Position numbers and translations under genes: made by a program. The notes beneath the pieces are model-generated. The model saw nothing but the letters and a program-made list of their open reading frames with translations, ran no database searches and was not told the DNA's origin. Positions 46,216-58,520 of a stretch of 64,000 nucleotides of DNA are shown here, one piece after another. The stretch is from Turritopsis dohrnii. Lineage: Eukaryota; Cnidaria; Hydrozoa; Anthoathecata; Oceaniidae. The DNA lies in contig BQMF02000224.1 in NCBI GenBank assembly GCA_027922465.2, positions 434,001-498,000 on the forward strand, in the 5' to 3' direction. Each line of letters starts with the position of its first letter. Within the stretch, counting starts at the first letter, position 1.

Positions 46216-47556
46216 ATTGCTTTGGTGCGTTTTTAATTTATTGTCTGTTTGTTGTTGGTTTAATTTGTTGTTATTTTTCTTTTTGTGTTGATGATCTCGT
46301 TGATACCTTTCAAACAAATATGTCTAACTTTTGATTATTTTTTTTTCTTTGTAGGTGGCCTGTTGTCCAAACCAGCCATGAAAGTTGCCCTTTTGTATAA
46401 TCTGGGTCGAGCAACGTCAACAAACTATCAAAATAACCTTTTGTTTTATTGTTTCCATAAACTGAGCCTGAGATGTCTGGCTTGAAAAGATTTAATGAGA
46501 TTTATTGCTTCTCGTTTAATTCTACCTACCCTATGTAAACTGTCTGTAAATTTTGAAGAATCAATATTTTGAAGAATTAATAGTTTCAAGGATCAATATT
46601 TTACGAAGTCTATTTGCTTCCTCAGCCTTTCTACATAATATGAAAAGTCCTCAACACCAGCTCAACACCATCCTGCTGTAACGAAATTCTTTGAATGAAA
46701 CAATACTGATCAGAAATAGAAAACTGAAAATATGTTAAAAGTCAAAGATGTTAATAAAACGCGTTTTGCTAGTAATATTAATAGCTCAAAAGAACGATGG
46801 TGAAAAAATAAATCGTGTGAAATCGCTAAACTGGTAAAACCAGAAATGCATGTTTTCAAAAGAATTTTCATTGTTGATTTGGAGTACGAATATGAAACTT
46901 TAATAAATAAATCAACACAAGAAAACAGGGGGACAGCAATTTCACAAACCACTAACCGAAAATAAAACCACTAAAAAAGCATTATAGTTATCGAATTTCT
47001 TGTCTAATTGATAACTTGAATTCAATAAGATCGTGCTGCTACTGTCGATATCATTTTAATAATTTAGATTTTTTCAAAGATCACAAGATGGCCAAAACAA
47101 ATAAAGTTCTGTCAAAGACAACTTTTATTCAATCAAGCTAGTATTTTCTTTTCTACAATAATCAAGAGAGTCCAATTACCTTTTTGATGATTTTGATAGT
47201 GTTTACAAAGGGAAAAGGCACACTCGAGAATTGTTGTATGATATAAAAGTTCCTTGTACAACCTCAAACCCTTAGTAATCTACAAATCTAGCTGCAGTAC
47301 ACAACAACATAATAAACCAAAGATTTTCAGTTCTCACGTAAATAGACAGATAACGTCACAGTGAAAACTCGTAGAAGGTTCATTCCGATTTGTTAATTAT
47401 TTCCATTTTTTTCGATCTCTTTTTGTTGATTTGTTCATCAATTTGTTCTGATTGCACATTTAGTAAATGGTAAAATGTAATCTCGTTTTCATACTTAATT
47501 CGTATTAACTTTAAGAAGGATATATACAACACATTCATTCATCCATGTTTAGAACG

Positions 47557-50500
47557 ATGGCGATCATATCACCAGAATCGTATGAAAAGAGGTGGTACCT
47601 GTTTCTCTTCATGACTGCTGCTATTATACAATTATTTCTCACTTCTGCACCAATATTTGGGTTTTCTTCCATCCTTATCATTTTCAAGGAAAAGAAACTC
47701 TACCGACAACTCTGCTTGTTTAACGGAACGGCAACGAATACAAGCCGATTGTTCGACCCGATGATGACGTGCAACGAGCAAGATAAAGCCTTAAATTTGT
47801 TTTTTGCAGTCGGCATTATCTTTCACAACGGCGTCAAAATTTCACTCGGTTATATGGTGGATAAAATTGGAGGACAAATATGCCAGTACATCGGATGGTA
47901 TGAATATTTAATGTTTAAAATGCTAACCACGTGCATACTGTACCATACTGAATGAGCTCCAATGCCCTCGTAACATTTAGTTGAAGTGATACAAATACAA
48001 ATACAAATACGTGCCCGATCCAAATAAGTATTTATATATTTCAAAACCAACTTCATGAACAAATGTTTCAAAAGCAAATGGTAAAAGTAACCGTCCATCA
48101 TTGCAATGCGACATTGCGACATGCAGACTTTTGAAATTGGAAAAATGAAGGAATGTTCTACTTAAACAGGTGTAGTGATGGAATTTCAGGAAAATAACTT
48201 TTTAAAGTTCTAATTACAAACAGGAATATATTAAATTCTCATCAGTTGCTTATATATAGATAACGTATTCCAGGATCAAAGTAAGTCATGTAAACTCAAA
48301 TCAGATTTTCTGTTATAGAGAATTCAAACTTTATTTTCTCAAATGAAAATAAAAATAAACAACTAACAAATGATATGTTTTAATTTGAAGAAAAAACCGA
48401 GGTTACACGCATTGGAAAAATAAACAAAAACAAAATTTATTAGATATTTTGTTTGTTTGTTTGTTTTTAGTAAAAAAAAACAATCAACATATTTTGTTGA
48501 AATCACATATTTTGCACTTTTAAACCACCATGACATAAGCAATAGTTATGACGACTTGAGGTCTGGTCAAAAGTGTTCTATTTTTATCCATCATTGTTAA
48601 CCTAATGTTTCCTCATCAGTCGTGAAAGAATTGTTATGTAACATTAACCGACAATGAAACTCCTCTTACAGGCTCAGACTTTTAAATGAGTATAACCTTT
48701 TAACTTCTTTTTATTGTTCGCTACTTTCTCCTTAATGTATGTGACGTCACATAATACAACTACCACAATGCAATGATAATAAAGTGGTTTCATGAACGAA
48801 ACTGATATTTTCACAGTTATTTAGAACAATGTAAGCAAGCAATCCCAATTTAATATAGCATTCATTGTGCCAGTTATATTCAAGTATTTCGGAGATAACT
48901 ACATTCTGGAATCTGTGCTGGATAAACGCATTGGCACGATCAGGATGATGTCATCAGAAATTGTGTTGAAAACCTTGATTGTGTTGTCCTTACTTGTAAT
49001 AATTTCATCCAGATGACTCCATAATAAAAACTTTTTAAAATTCTTCTTATAGTGTGTTTATACTTCTCTTTTCATTTTCACTGGCATATGTAGAACAAGG
49101 TAAGGACTATTTGTCAAACCAAGTAAGTAGCGTTCTCTATGATCATGATGATAAACAAACCGACATGCTCCATCAAAAGTTCAGTTGAACATTTCTGACG
49201 TAATAATGTATATTGATTATTCCATGGACAGGCAAGGAATACTTGGTTTTTGTTTCATTTATCCTTTTGGCAGTGGGATCCTCTATACTCATGCTTTGCT
49301 GCTATCAGGTAAATATTACGTTACTTCTGTCACATTTGAAATTGGAATATTTCAAAACTTTACATAGATACATTGGTATCAATCAATGAAAGCGAACAAA
49401 CAGCAATGCACTTATGTGTTTTAGGTTGCAAACATAATTTTCAGGCAGAACAAGGCAATGTACATTTGCATAATGAGCGGGTCCATCGATGCATCAACAG
49501 CAGTGTTCATTTTGTTTCTTGTAAGTACAACTATAATACATCCTATCTTGTTAAAGCAATAAAATCGCTATTGGGATTTTGACGCAACAACAAGAAGTCT
49601 GACGAATAAGTAAATGATTTTTTCTGCGAATTTCGTGTTTGAACTTGAATCATGAACGTGACTCTCTTGTTCTTTGTTGTCAATGCTTATTTATCTTTTT
49701 TAGTAAATGGAAAAACTGAATTTGATAGTATAGCTTGGAAAGTAACCATATAGGTTTGTCTTTACATGATGGGCAACTGTTAGCCATTCCTTCAACCATT
49801 CTTCTCCTTAAATACTACATTCACATTTCTCATATCAATTACTTTAAAATGGAATCTTAATGAAAGTTTGGGTAGGTATCGAAACGGTGCTTAGGAACAA
49901 TCTTGGGGTCTTCGAAAGGGCGTTACAATGACTTGGTGATATTAGATTTAGCCTAAAACTGAAGGAATGGCTAATATTCTGTTGCTTTCATTTACTTCAG
50001 GATTCATTACTCCTGATTTGTATGTTTGGTTTGTCTTTCTCACCAAAACTTTTCCCATGGATTAAGATTTTATTTTGGCACTTGCAATGCCACCAAAAAC
50101 CTCACATCGCAGTTAAGATATCAAACGAATATTCAGCAGTATGAAAGTGAAGCGAGTGATTTGCTTGACAGCTTAATAATATTTAAATATGTTTTATACG
50201 GTTAAACATTAGCTAGTGTCATTACATGTTCACCAGTATACTTTCGTTTCAAAAAAGTACTAAGGGAAGTAAATGCAAGAACATGACAGGTCATTAAACA
50301 TTTCGCACTTCGTGTTCGATTTAAGTCGCATAGTTAGTTCAAGCAGTTGTTTAAAAGCTGCATTACCTCATAAAGGGCGGTTTGTAACTCCAGCTGATCT
50401 AACGTTTAGATTGCTTTTGATGGAGGTCATTCCTTGATGTCTATCTCATTTACATACGGTTGTCTGGTCGTCGTTTTTGTAATCACTGCTACTTCAGTTC

Positions 50501-53500
50501 TTTATCCAAGTCGGCAAGAGATGGATAACATAATTGATGCTGACATTAAAATGATATTGTCCCCTACAAAGGAACCTAAAGATTTCGAAAAATTTTCCAA
50601 AGAACTATCGGCTAGTTATCATGGTGGAGCTACGTCAAGTTTCGAAGTCTACAAGTCAGCTATTCAAAGGTAATATGCAGTAGGCGTGGCATCTACCTGT
50701 TTCCTTCTAATGAATAATTTAATCTGTACTCCCTTTAATCTTATGCTTTCAGAAATCTGCTGGAACTGTCGACCGAAAAAAGAATGAATGATTTAAGTTT
50801 AAGTCTATCGAGATCGATGGGTTTCAGTTACTCGGCTTCGGAACTTTCGGATTCCGTTGAGTCTGCAACAGATACATTGCCTTTTGCTAAGAGGTATGTC
50901 AAATGTCAATGGTAGATTGGATGTTTTGAGTATTGTTGAAGCAGCAGCCAAAACATCTTTTTCATTAATATTTACACTAAGTACATGAACTATTCCCATT
51001 TGTGATCTGCTTCCGTTTTTCATTAGGTGGTGTGTCAAACTTAAGGGTCTATCAAGAATTTAATTTTTTCCATTACATCACATCAGCTAAAATTAAAATC
51101 GGATGTAGAATTTAAACATTCTAAATTTATTATACAGTTTTATTTTCAATTGAATAGAGGACCATACGGTTTAATCAAAGAACACGTGGCTGGTTATGGT
51201 CCAGATGAATACGGTGCAACACAATGGAACGAGTCCACAAAAGAAGAATCACCACTCATAAGAACAGCTGAACAATATTTCACTAATTTAGATGGTAAGG
51301 ATAGTAAAGTAAAATATTTCTTGGTCAAACTCTTATGAGGATGAGGTGCTTCGATTTTGATTGCAAATTATTTGCTATCAAAATCTCCTTGCGGGTAAAT
51401 ATGTAAACGTAGTGATAACGTTTAATATGTCATCTATATATTAATAGCCGATTCTCTGTCTGTTTGTTTGTTTGTTTGTTTGTTTGTTTGTTTGTAAGTC
51501 ACGCAAAATGGTAGATTGAGTTGTGAGCGAAATTATTTCTTTTTTTGTGTGCGACGTGAGTTCGAAGCAAATACATTGCAACCCCCCAATCGAACATGAC
51601 TTTTTTTGGCTGATGAACTAATAGGAATAACGTTTTGTTTTTATTATTATTGTTAGTTTTATATTCCAAGAACTACGTTGACTACGTTGGATTTGAAAAC
51701 AATACATCAACTAAATACAAAGAAACTAACTGATTAAACAGTTTGGACAAAAAGCAGCAGTGGCAGAACGTGGCATCATGTTTGCCAGTGTATCCTAACG
51801 TATCCTTGCCTGACTGTCTGAGACGGGTAACCTTTTTTTTCGGGCAATCAAAATGTTTAAAAACCGATAGGTAAAAGAAGAGTATCATGAAACAAAATAT
51901 TTTTTTGCTTTTCTTTTAATAATTTGATTTCTTTTTTTAACTGTTATGCGCTTCAGATCGAACGTTTTTTTTATTCACTTTATTCATTTAGCACGTGCCT
52001 TTTTTTTCTCTCCTCCCGTGTGATCTTTTTAAGAAGAGAAACCATTTCCCCCTTACGTTTGATAGCACCCATGTGAGAGCGCGTAACTTTTTTAAAACAA
52101 AAGCTAATAAAAAGTTGAAGTTTTCTCTCTATACGTTTTGAGTGTATTGTTACACTGATAAACGATTGGTTTTACCAGAGGATGTGATTTCGAATCTGCT
52201 TCTGGTTGAACACAAGTTGTACGAGCCGTTTATAAGGAAATTTGACGTTTATTGATACAGTGATACAGAGCAGGTGGACATGGGCGGCGAGCGACGCCGC
52301 CTTGGCCGCTAGTCTATATATTAATAGCCGATTCTCTGTTTGTTTGTTTGTTTGTTTGTAAGTCACGCAAAATGGTAGATGTGAACTGCGAAAGAAATCG
52401 GGGAGTCAGCAATGTAAGATCACACATAAATTATTTCTCTTCTTGTGCGCGACGTCAGTGTGAAACCATTGTATTGAGACCCTAATCGAATGCGACGTTC
52501 AGGGAAAATTATCTCGGTAACCAATAGGGATAACTGACGTTTTTTGGGATCCGCGATACAGACGATGGGGAGACGAAAAATTTGGGTCTAATTTTTTGAG
52601 GAGACGGGTGTGTGACGTCATCAAAGTTTTGATCAACGATATCTCCGTAACGGTTGGTCGTAGCAAAACGATCCCATACATTTTTTTGATCCGTTTTACG
52701 AGCTTTTCAACATGGGCACACCTATCATTGCAAACTCCTATATTTTATTTTTCGTGAACTGGACGCCGCCTTGGCGACTAGTCTATATATTAATAGCCGA
52801 TTCTCTGTCTGTCTGTCTGTCTGTTACGCAAAATGGTAGATGAGTTGTGAAAGTGACTATTTTATTTTATTTTGTGCGACGTCAGTGTGAAACCATTGCA
52901 TTGAGACCCTAATTCTACAGGTCATGAGGTAACGAAAAAGGCCAAATTTTTTTGGGGACGGGTGTGTGACGTCATCAAAATCTTTTTTCGACGATATCTC
53001 TGTAACGGTGCGTCATAGACATACGATCCTATACATTTTCTTGCTCAGAATTTCGAGCGCTACAAGGTGGTTCCTTATTCCTTAATTCCATTTTTCGTTA
53101 ACTCTTTGGGAAGTGACACAACGCAGGCTGAACCTGGGCGGCGAGCGACGCCGGCGAGTAACGTTTAATATGTCATAACGTTTAATATGTGATAACGTTT
53201 AATATGTCATAACGTTTAATATGTCATTACGTTTAATATGTCATTACGTTTAATATATTTTTTATGTTGTTGTTGATAAACATAACCATTATTTCTTATG
53301 TTTTTTTCATTCAGATTTTATTGAAAATTGAAATTTAGCATCTCTTTATTTAGATGTTTCCTTGTCCAGTTGCATATTTTCGAAGTTGAATATTCTATAT
53401 ACCTTTTGCATTTCACTGGTCATGCTGAAGCTGATATATTTCATCGGAAACATTGATAAATACTTTGCCAATATCACTGATGAAGAGACAGGTACAAAAT

Positions 53501-55164
53501 AGTTTCTAATAAACAGCAGATGACACAACAACATTTTAATATTGAGACGTGACCAAGCATTAATTTTGTTGTAAAACAGCTGGGTTTTTTTATGTTTTAT
53601 TGAATGGGATTAACAAGCTAATGTACCTGTAAAATGCTGTTTTTCTCCAAAATTCTTCATATGAATTATTCAACATTTCACAATTACAATTTAATTTTCA
53701 ACTTCATCATTTTTTCCAGCACGAACATACACAGGGTACTTTGGCTTATGCCAGTTTCTGGGCATCATAATGGGCCCGTTAGTTGGACTTACCTTTTTAA
53801 AAAGAGAATCAAATCTGAACAAATCAGCAGCAGAAGTAAAACTGGACAACACAAAAAGTTTGATTTTACCATCGCTCCTGTTGTCGTTCTTCATACTTTT
53901 GTTGGATGGTATGCAGTTATTCGAAAAGCTCTTTCTCTCAGTAAGTTGCTAAATGACACTAAACCACAATAATTTTTACAGCACAATCTTGCCACCTATA
54001 AGAGCTTGAAAACCTTAGCTACGTGACTAATTACTATTATATGATTTTGTTTAGATCCCGTTGTTTATACTTTATCTGATCGCCAATGGGTTCATGTGGT
54101 GTTTGTCGTCATCATTCTATTCGTTACTGTACGTATGAATGTGTTCATCTGACAACAAGTTATCAATACGGTTAAAACTCTTATAAAAATATTTGAACAA
54201 ATGAGGCCAACCTTGAGCCTTACCCTCACTAACCCAAGCACGTTTCACAAGATTTACACCGCAAAGTCTGATGGTAACGATTTGTCAGACGAATATATTG
54301 GTACACACAATCTTATTCGTTGCTTGTATGTATGGAAAATAATTTGTTAATATCATAGTGGTTTCCTTCATACGCAAAATGAAATACCTTGTTGGTCCTT
54401 ATGTCGTTCAGTTGAATGACTTGGCCTCAAAAGGCTCGATGCTAGGTATTTATCTGTGAGAGTTTAACCACGAATGATAACACCAAATAAGGCATATAGT
54501 AACGCTAATATCGGGTACAATGGGCGGTGTTCACTTGGGGCTGACGTAAGATGTTAGGCTGTGAAAGCTTAACTCTAAAACTTTGAATAAGTAAAGTGAA
54601 TAAGTAACCTAAAGTGAAACACATGTATTCTTTCATTCATCGCCAAGATTTACTTCTATTCAATTTCAATCAAAATGAATGATCAAAATTGATCGATAAT
54701 GAGTGATAACCGATAGTTCTTTTATCAGTTTTCAACAATAAACTTAATTTTTTTCTTCTTGTCAAGGTTTCCACCGCAGTTCTATTGCACCTTATATGGT
54801 TTCCATATGGTTGTTAGTGGAGCATTTTCGTTCTTGCAATACCCTATCCTCACAGTGGAACAAAAATATTACCACGGAAAGCAATTCTGGGTAAGTAACT
54901 TTACAAACATCTAACACCTGTTGTATCATTCCAATGTTGAAAGGTCTGACAATTCTGCTGAATGCTTAACGACTATATACCTAAACTTTGTCGTATACAA
55001 AACTCTTGATTTTGCTGTCCTTTTTCTTCCAGACAAATTTGGTATTTTTCAACGTGCTTTGTCTTACATTTGCCGTGCCTTTATACCTTTGGTACTGCTG
55101 CTACAAACACCGCAAACAGAACAACAGCATGAGCATTCTGCTAGAGGAACACCAGAAGCTTTAA
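47557..55164 (+). CDS. SLC43A3-like transporter, copy 2
   Basis: Tandem paralogue of the gene at 27616 with the same 12-exon structure and phases: 47557-47897, 49053-49099, 49232-49308, 49425-49520, 50410-50669, 50753-50893, 51158-51294, 53354-53491, 53720-53940, 54055-54128, 54767-54890, 55033-55164; 595 aa. Seven internal exons have identical lengths to copy 1; most divergence is in exon 1's extracellular loop, the cytoplasmic loop (exons 6-7) and the C-terminus, which ends ILLEEHQKL. Conserved: TSAPIFGFSSILIIF, EQDKALNLFF, GYMVDKIGG, SGSIDASTAVF, GIIMGPLVGL, FSFLQYPILTVEQ. An in-frame ATG at 47545 would add four residues; 47557 aligns with the copy 1 start. Substrate unknown. Intron 7 carries three Helitrons. 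Confidence 0.9.
51433..52312 (+). mobile_element. Non-autonomous Helitron, unit 1
   Basis: Starts TCTATATATTAATAGCCGAT after an A and ends with a hairpin (GGCGGCG ... CGCCGCC, 52283-52301) about 8 bp before a terminal CTAG. These are Helitron hallmarks: 5' TC, 3' hairpin, CTRR end, insertion between A and T, no inverted repeats. A (TTTG)n microsatellite follows the 5' end. No Rep/helicase ORF. Confidence 0.75.
52313..52781 (+). mobile_element. Non-autonomous Helitron, unit 2
   Basis: Same 5' end (TCTATATATTAATAGCCGAT) directly abutting the CTAG of unit 1, and ends GACGCCGCCTTGGCGACTAG. The 5' arm of the terminal hairpin is degraded. Confidence 0.72.
52782..53158 (+). mobile_element. Non-autonomous Helitron, unit 3
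   Basis: Same 5' end directly after the CTAG of unit 2, with a CTGT microsatellite. Ends with the GGCGGCGAGCGACGCC hairpin, but the final CTAG is altered to GCGAGT. Confidence 0.68.
53157..53258 (+). repeat. 17-18-bp minisatellite, about 6 copies
   Basis: Units of (T)AACGTTTAATATGTCAT, with T/A and G/C variants. One more unit lies at 51414-51432, just before the first Helitron, so the Helitrons sit inside this array. Confidence 0.9.
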
Positions 55165-56406
55165 ATACAAGTTGACTTCAAAGAACTCACTTTCAGTCTC
55201 CAGTCGGCAAGATGCGGACAAGTCAGCAAGTTGGACATGCGATGTCAAGAGAATTAGAAAAGGAAATTAACATTTCTGTAAATATTGATGCTAAATGTAC
55301 TGATGTTAAGATATGAGTTATGTCGTTTTTATAGTTTACTGGCTATTTCACACTATCCTTATTCATGTATATCATTATGTAGTCACAAGTGATTAAGAGA
55401 AAATTAGCAATGTGAGATAAATCATAATACAGTGTATAACTAACAGCTCGATTTTACAAACACCTTGTCTCCTTATTAAGAAACCCTTTATAGAAGAACT
55501 TTTGATGAAGGAAAATCTGTATTATCTTCTTCCATCTACGTGTGTGTTTATCTAACAATTTGAAAGCATCAAACTTCTCGGTTAAAGCCTCTTAAAATAG
55601 TCTGAAAAAACGAGGCATAGCCTGAACCTAACCCTCAGTTACCCAAACAAATTTTACAAGGTTTTACACCATGAAGTTTTGATGTTCTCAAATTGTTAGA
55701 TGAAGTATATGCTATACATAATCAACAGTGCATCTCTTCGAAGCCGCATGCATATGATGTGACCCTATATTCTATTTTGATAATTACTTTAATAATTATT
55801 ACAACTCCCCCCTCCAACAAAAAAAAAATGTCTATCCGAACGACGGTTTGCATCGAAGTCAGGTTCACTGGGGAAATGAGCTACAGGGAGACATATAAAC
55901 ATGGATTCCGTAGAGATACAACAAAGAGCTATCTTCTCAATTGAAAGACAAGTCCAAGAAATGAAATGGAGATCATTTTCTTTCAATTGCTGTTACTTTA
56001 AAAGTTTTATGTGTATTTAATAATCAATCAGAAAAAATTAACAACTTTTGTAATGCTTTTCACTGTCATTTAACTCTAATTTTACAGAGCATGTGTGGCC
56101 ATGTCAAGCATGTGTGGCCAAACGAATAGAAACAAGTGCCTTTTTTTGAGATTATCTTTGAAAAGTTTTGGAAAGGCTTACGACATGATCCAGCAACTCA
56201 GTTAAACTTCAATTATTAACCTTTGTTCTTCAGTGGAAGTCTAGGTTGCTAATCATGTCTTTCAACAATCGATGAATGAATATATCATATATGAATGCAT
56301 GAATGAATTGCACGTCGTTATTTAGTTGACCTTTGACCTCTTACCACAAAACGCCCACAAACCATGAGCAACCTCTGGTTTTAATTGTATACCAGTTCTC
56401 ACTATT
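55165..56406. other. Downstream flank of transporter copy 2, nothing recognised
   Basis: Probably 3' UTR followed by intergenic DNA. Short ORFs only, without recognisable motifs. Confidence 0.55.
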
Positions 56407-56410
56407 TTAA

Positions 56411-56863
56411 AGGAAGAAACTTTCGCGAGTTCGCGATTTTTCAGCAAAATCGCGAAAGTAAGATCCCGCGAAAAATGCTGAATGTCTTCATTCGCGAAAG
56501 TTAATTTCCGCGAAATATGTGGTTTTGAGCAATTCGCGAAAGTTAATTCCCGCGAAAAATGTTATTTTTTTCAAAACAAATTGTCAAACTACAAAAATAT
56601 AGCATGCTTTAATTAAGGGTTTTCCTCTGAGTATCGTTTGAAATAAATAGGTAAACTTTTTAAAAACTGTATTTCTTGTTTGTATTTTGACTAACTTGTT
56701 TGTACTTTGACTTGTCCTCTTTTTGAATCATGGAAAAAAATGCCTTATTCGCGAAAGTTAATTCTCGCGAAACATAGTCAAATGGGCCATTCGCGAAAAT
56801 AAATTCCCAAAATTTCGCGATTTTTTCGCCTCGCGAAAGTTTCTTCCGCGAAAGTTTCTTCCT
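56411..56863. mobile_element. piggyBac-like MITE with TTAA target duplication
   Basis: TTAA flanks both ends (56407-56410, 56864-56867). The ends AGGAAGAAACTTTCGCGA and complement are inverted repeats. The motif TTCGCGAAAGTTAATT is repeated internally at least four times. TTAA specificity is the hallmark of piggyBac-type transposition. Confidence 0.85.
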
Positions 56864-57289
56864 TTAAAGTATTATGAATGCCCCCGCAATAGATAGACCT
56901 ATGGTTGGACAAGTGTTACAATACAACGAATAGTTTAATGAGTGTAACCATGTGTAATAGTGCAGCAGTGGCTACACTAACTTGGAATATGCAAACCAAA
57001 TAGATCTGAGCTGAAAATCTGCACAAAACTTTGTTACTTTTTGTTATCATTTAGGCCTAAGCCACACTGATGCTAATATACATACACCTTTTAAAAAGTG
57101 TAAATAAGGCTTGACAAGTACTATCAGAAAGTTTTTGCTACAAACAAAAGAAATGTGTGAACTGCAACTATGGATACCTATTTTATAATCAAAATAAAAA
57201 TTTTTAAAGAAATTATGAGAGCCGAAAGAAAAAAAACATACTTTTTAAAAATCCATTAGAAATCTGCGTTTCAAACTTTAATTCAAAAC

Positions 57290-58030
57290 AAAGCTAGAAG
57301 CCATTAGGCTGGAACAATTTCCGCAGTCACAGTCTGGAATTCATCAACTTACTCCCTTCTTTAATTTATTTAACTTAATCTTGAACACTTTGCAATTCAC
57401 TATGATGTTTCAGGGCCAGAAAAACAGTTCACCAATATCTTACGCATGATGTTTATTCATGAAAATTGAAGATTTTTCGAAATTACGTCCAAATTTGGCC
57501 CGAATCGTCCAATTTTAGTCAAATCTGACAAAATGACTGTCAAATTCGAAATCAGCACCTTTCAAATGTAATCCATGCAAAATTTCATGAAATTTGAAGA
57601 ACTTTCGAAATTTGGTACAAATTTGGCCCAAATTGTCCAATTTTAGTCAGTTCTGACAAAATGACTGTCAAATTTGAAATCAGCACCTTTCAAATGTAAT
57701 CCATGCAAAATTTTATGAAATTTGAAGAACTTTCGAAATTTGGTCCAAACTTGGCCCAAATTGTCCAATTTTAGTCAATTCTGACAAAATGACTGTCAAA
57801 TTTGAAACCAGCACCTTGTCTAAATTGCCCAATTTTAGTCAAACCTGTCCTAAGTTCCTAGCATATGTCAGTCATTAACTATTATGAATAAACAAACAAT
57901 CCGAAATCCGAACGGACTTTCCGAAAACAGCAAAAAACTGTTACAGAGACAGATAGATAAATAGATAGAATGTGGAAACTAAACAATTTCCTACGCTTAC
58001 GCGCGCGGAAATTGAAAAAATAGCATGGTT
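57290..58030. mobile_element. Composite repeat element with central satellite, copy 2
   Basis: 57290-57460 is the reverse complement of parts of 25890-26290, and 57945-58025 is the reverse complement of 25035-25110 (AATTTCCGCGCGCGTAAGCG on the minus strand). The satellite between them (57475-57850, about three 126-bp units) has the same orientation as in copy 1, so it is inverted relative to the ends. Confidence 0.65.
57475..57850 (+). repeat. 126-bp satellite array, about 3 copies
   Basis: Same unit as the array at 25125-25770; the last copy is truncated. Confidence 0.93.
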
Positions 58031-58059
58031 GGCAAAATTTCCAAAATCCTTGTCGTTCC

Positions 58060-58520
58060 CTACACTAAAACAACACAAAAATAATATGAAAAATGTCTAA
58101 GCAATTGCTTAGTTGGTGCGGGTGTGGGAAGAAGTGGACGACGTGCTTGTTGTGTTGTGGGTGTGGCGGATGTGTGGAGCAAGGTTCTGCGTTGTGTTTG
58201 CTGTGCGTTCGTGTATGGTGGTGTTGGTAATAGGGTGCGTCTTGGTTTATTTTGTTGGATACTGGATGTTGGATGCTGGATGATCGTGTTGTGTTGTTGT
58301 TGTGGCTGTGCATTTTCGCGAATAATTGTGAGTGTGTTCTTGTTGCGTAAACGGATGTCCATGCTTTGGAATGTTTTTGTGCGTGTGGGCGATTGTGTCG
58401 GCGACGAAAGAGGCGTAAGTGTAGGCGTGGGCGTTTCCGAAATGTCTTTATGGGTGTGAGCGATGCGTCGTTTTGAGAAATGCAACAGTAAAAAGTTTTT
58501 ACACGGGATACTGTCATGAG
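58060..58520. other. G/T-rich strand-asymmetric patch, unrecognised
   Basis: The plus strand is unusually rich in G and T (GTGTTGTGG, GTGGGCG-like runs) against an AT-rich background. Two overlapping minus-strand frames of 141 and 150 codons are open, but their Thr/His/Pro/Gln-rich translations look like a composition effect. No family recognised; possibly repeat-derived. Confidence 0.4.

Larger units (their letters stand above)
42155..47540. other. Intergenic region upstream of transporter copy 2
   Basis: No convincing exons. It holds two MITEs (42968-43116, 45839-46033), a (TACTCC)n-like tract at 44447-44467 within a locally GC-rich patch (44440-44520), and a (GTT)n microsatellite (46180-46214). 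The remaining ORFs are short, AT-rich and without recognisable features. Confidence 0.6.

Noticed and set aside
46285..46485. Possible exon after TTTCTTTGTAG with the GGLLSKPAMKVALLYNLG frame
   Set aside because: Good acceptor-like sequence but no partner exon, donor or recognisable family nearby.
53157..53258. CRISPR-like array
   Set aside because: Units are directly abutting with no unique spacers; this is an ordinary eukaryotic minisatellite.
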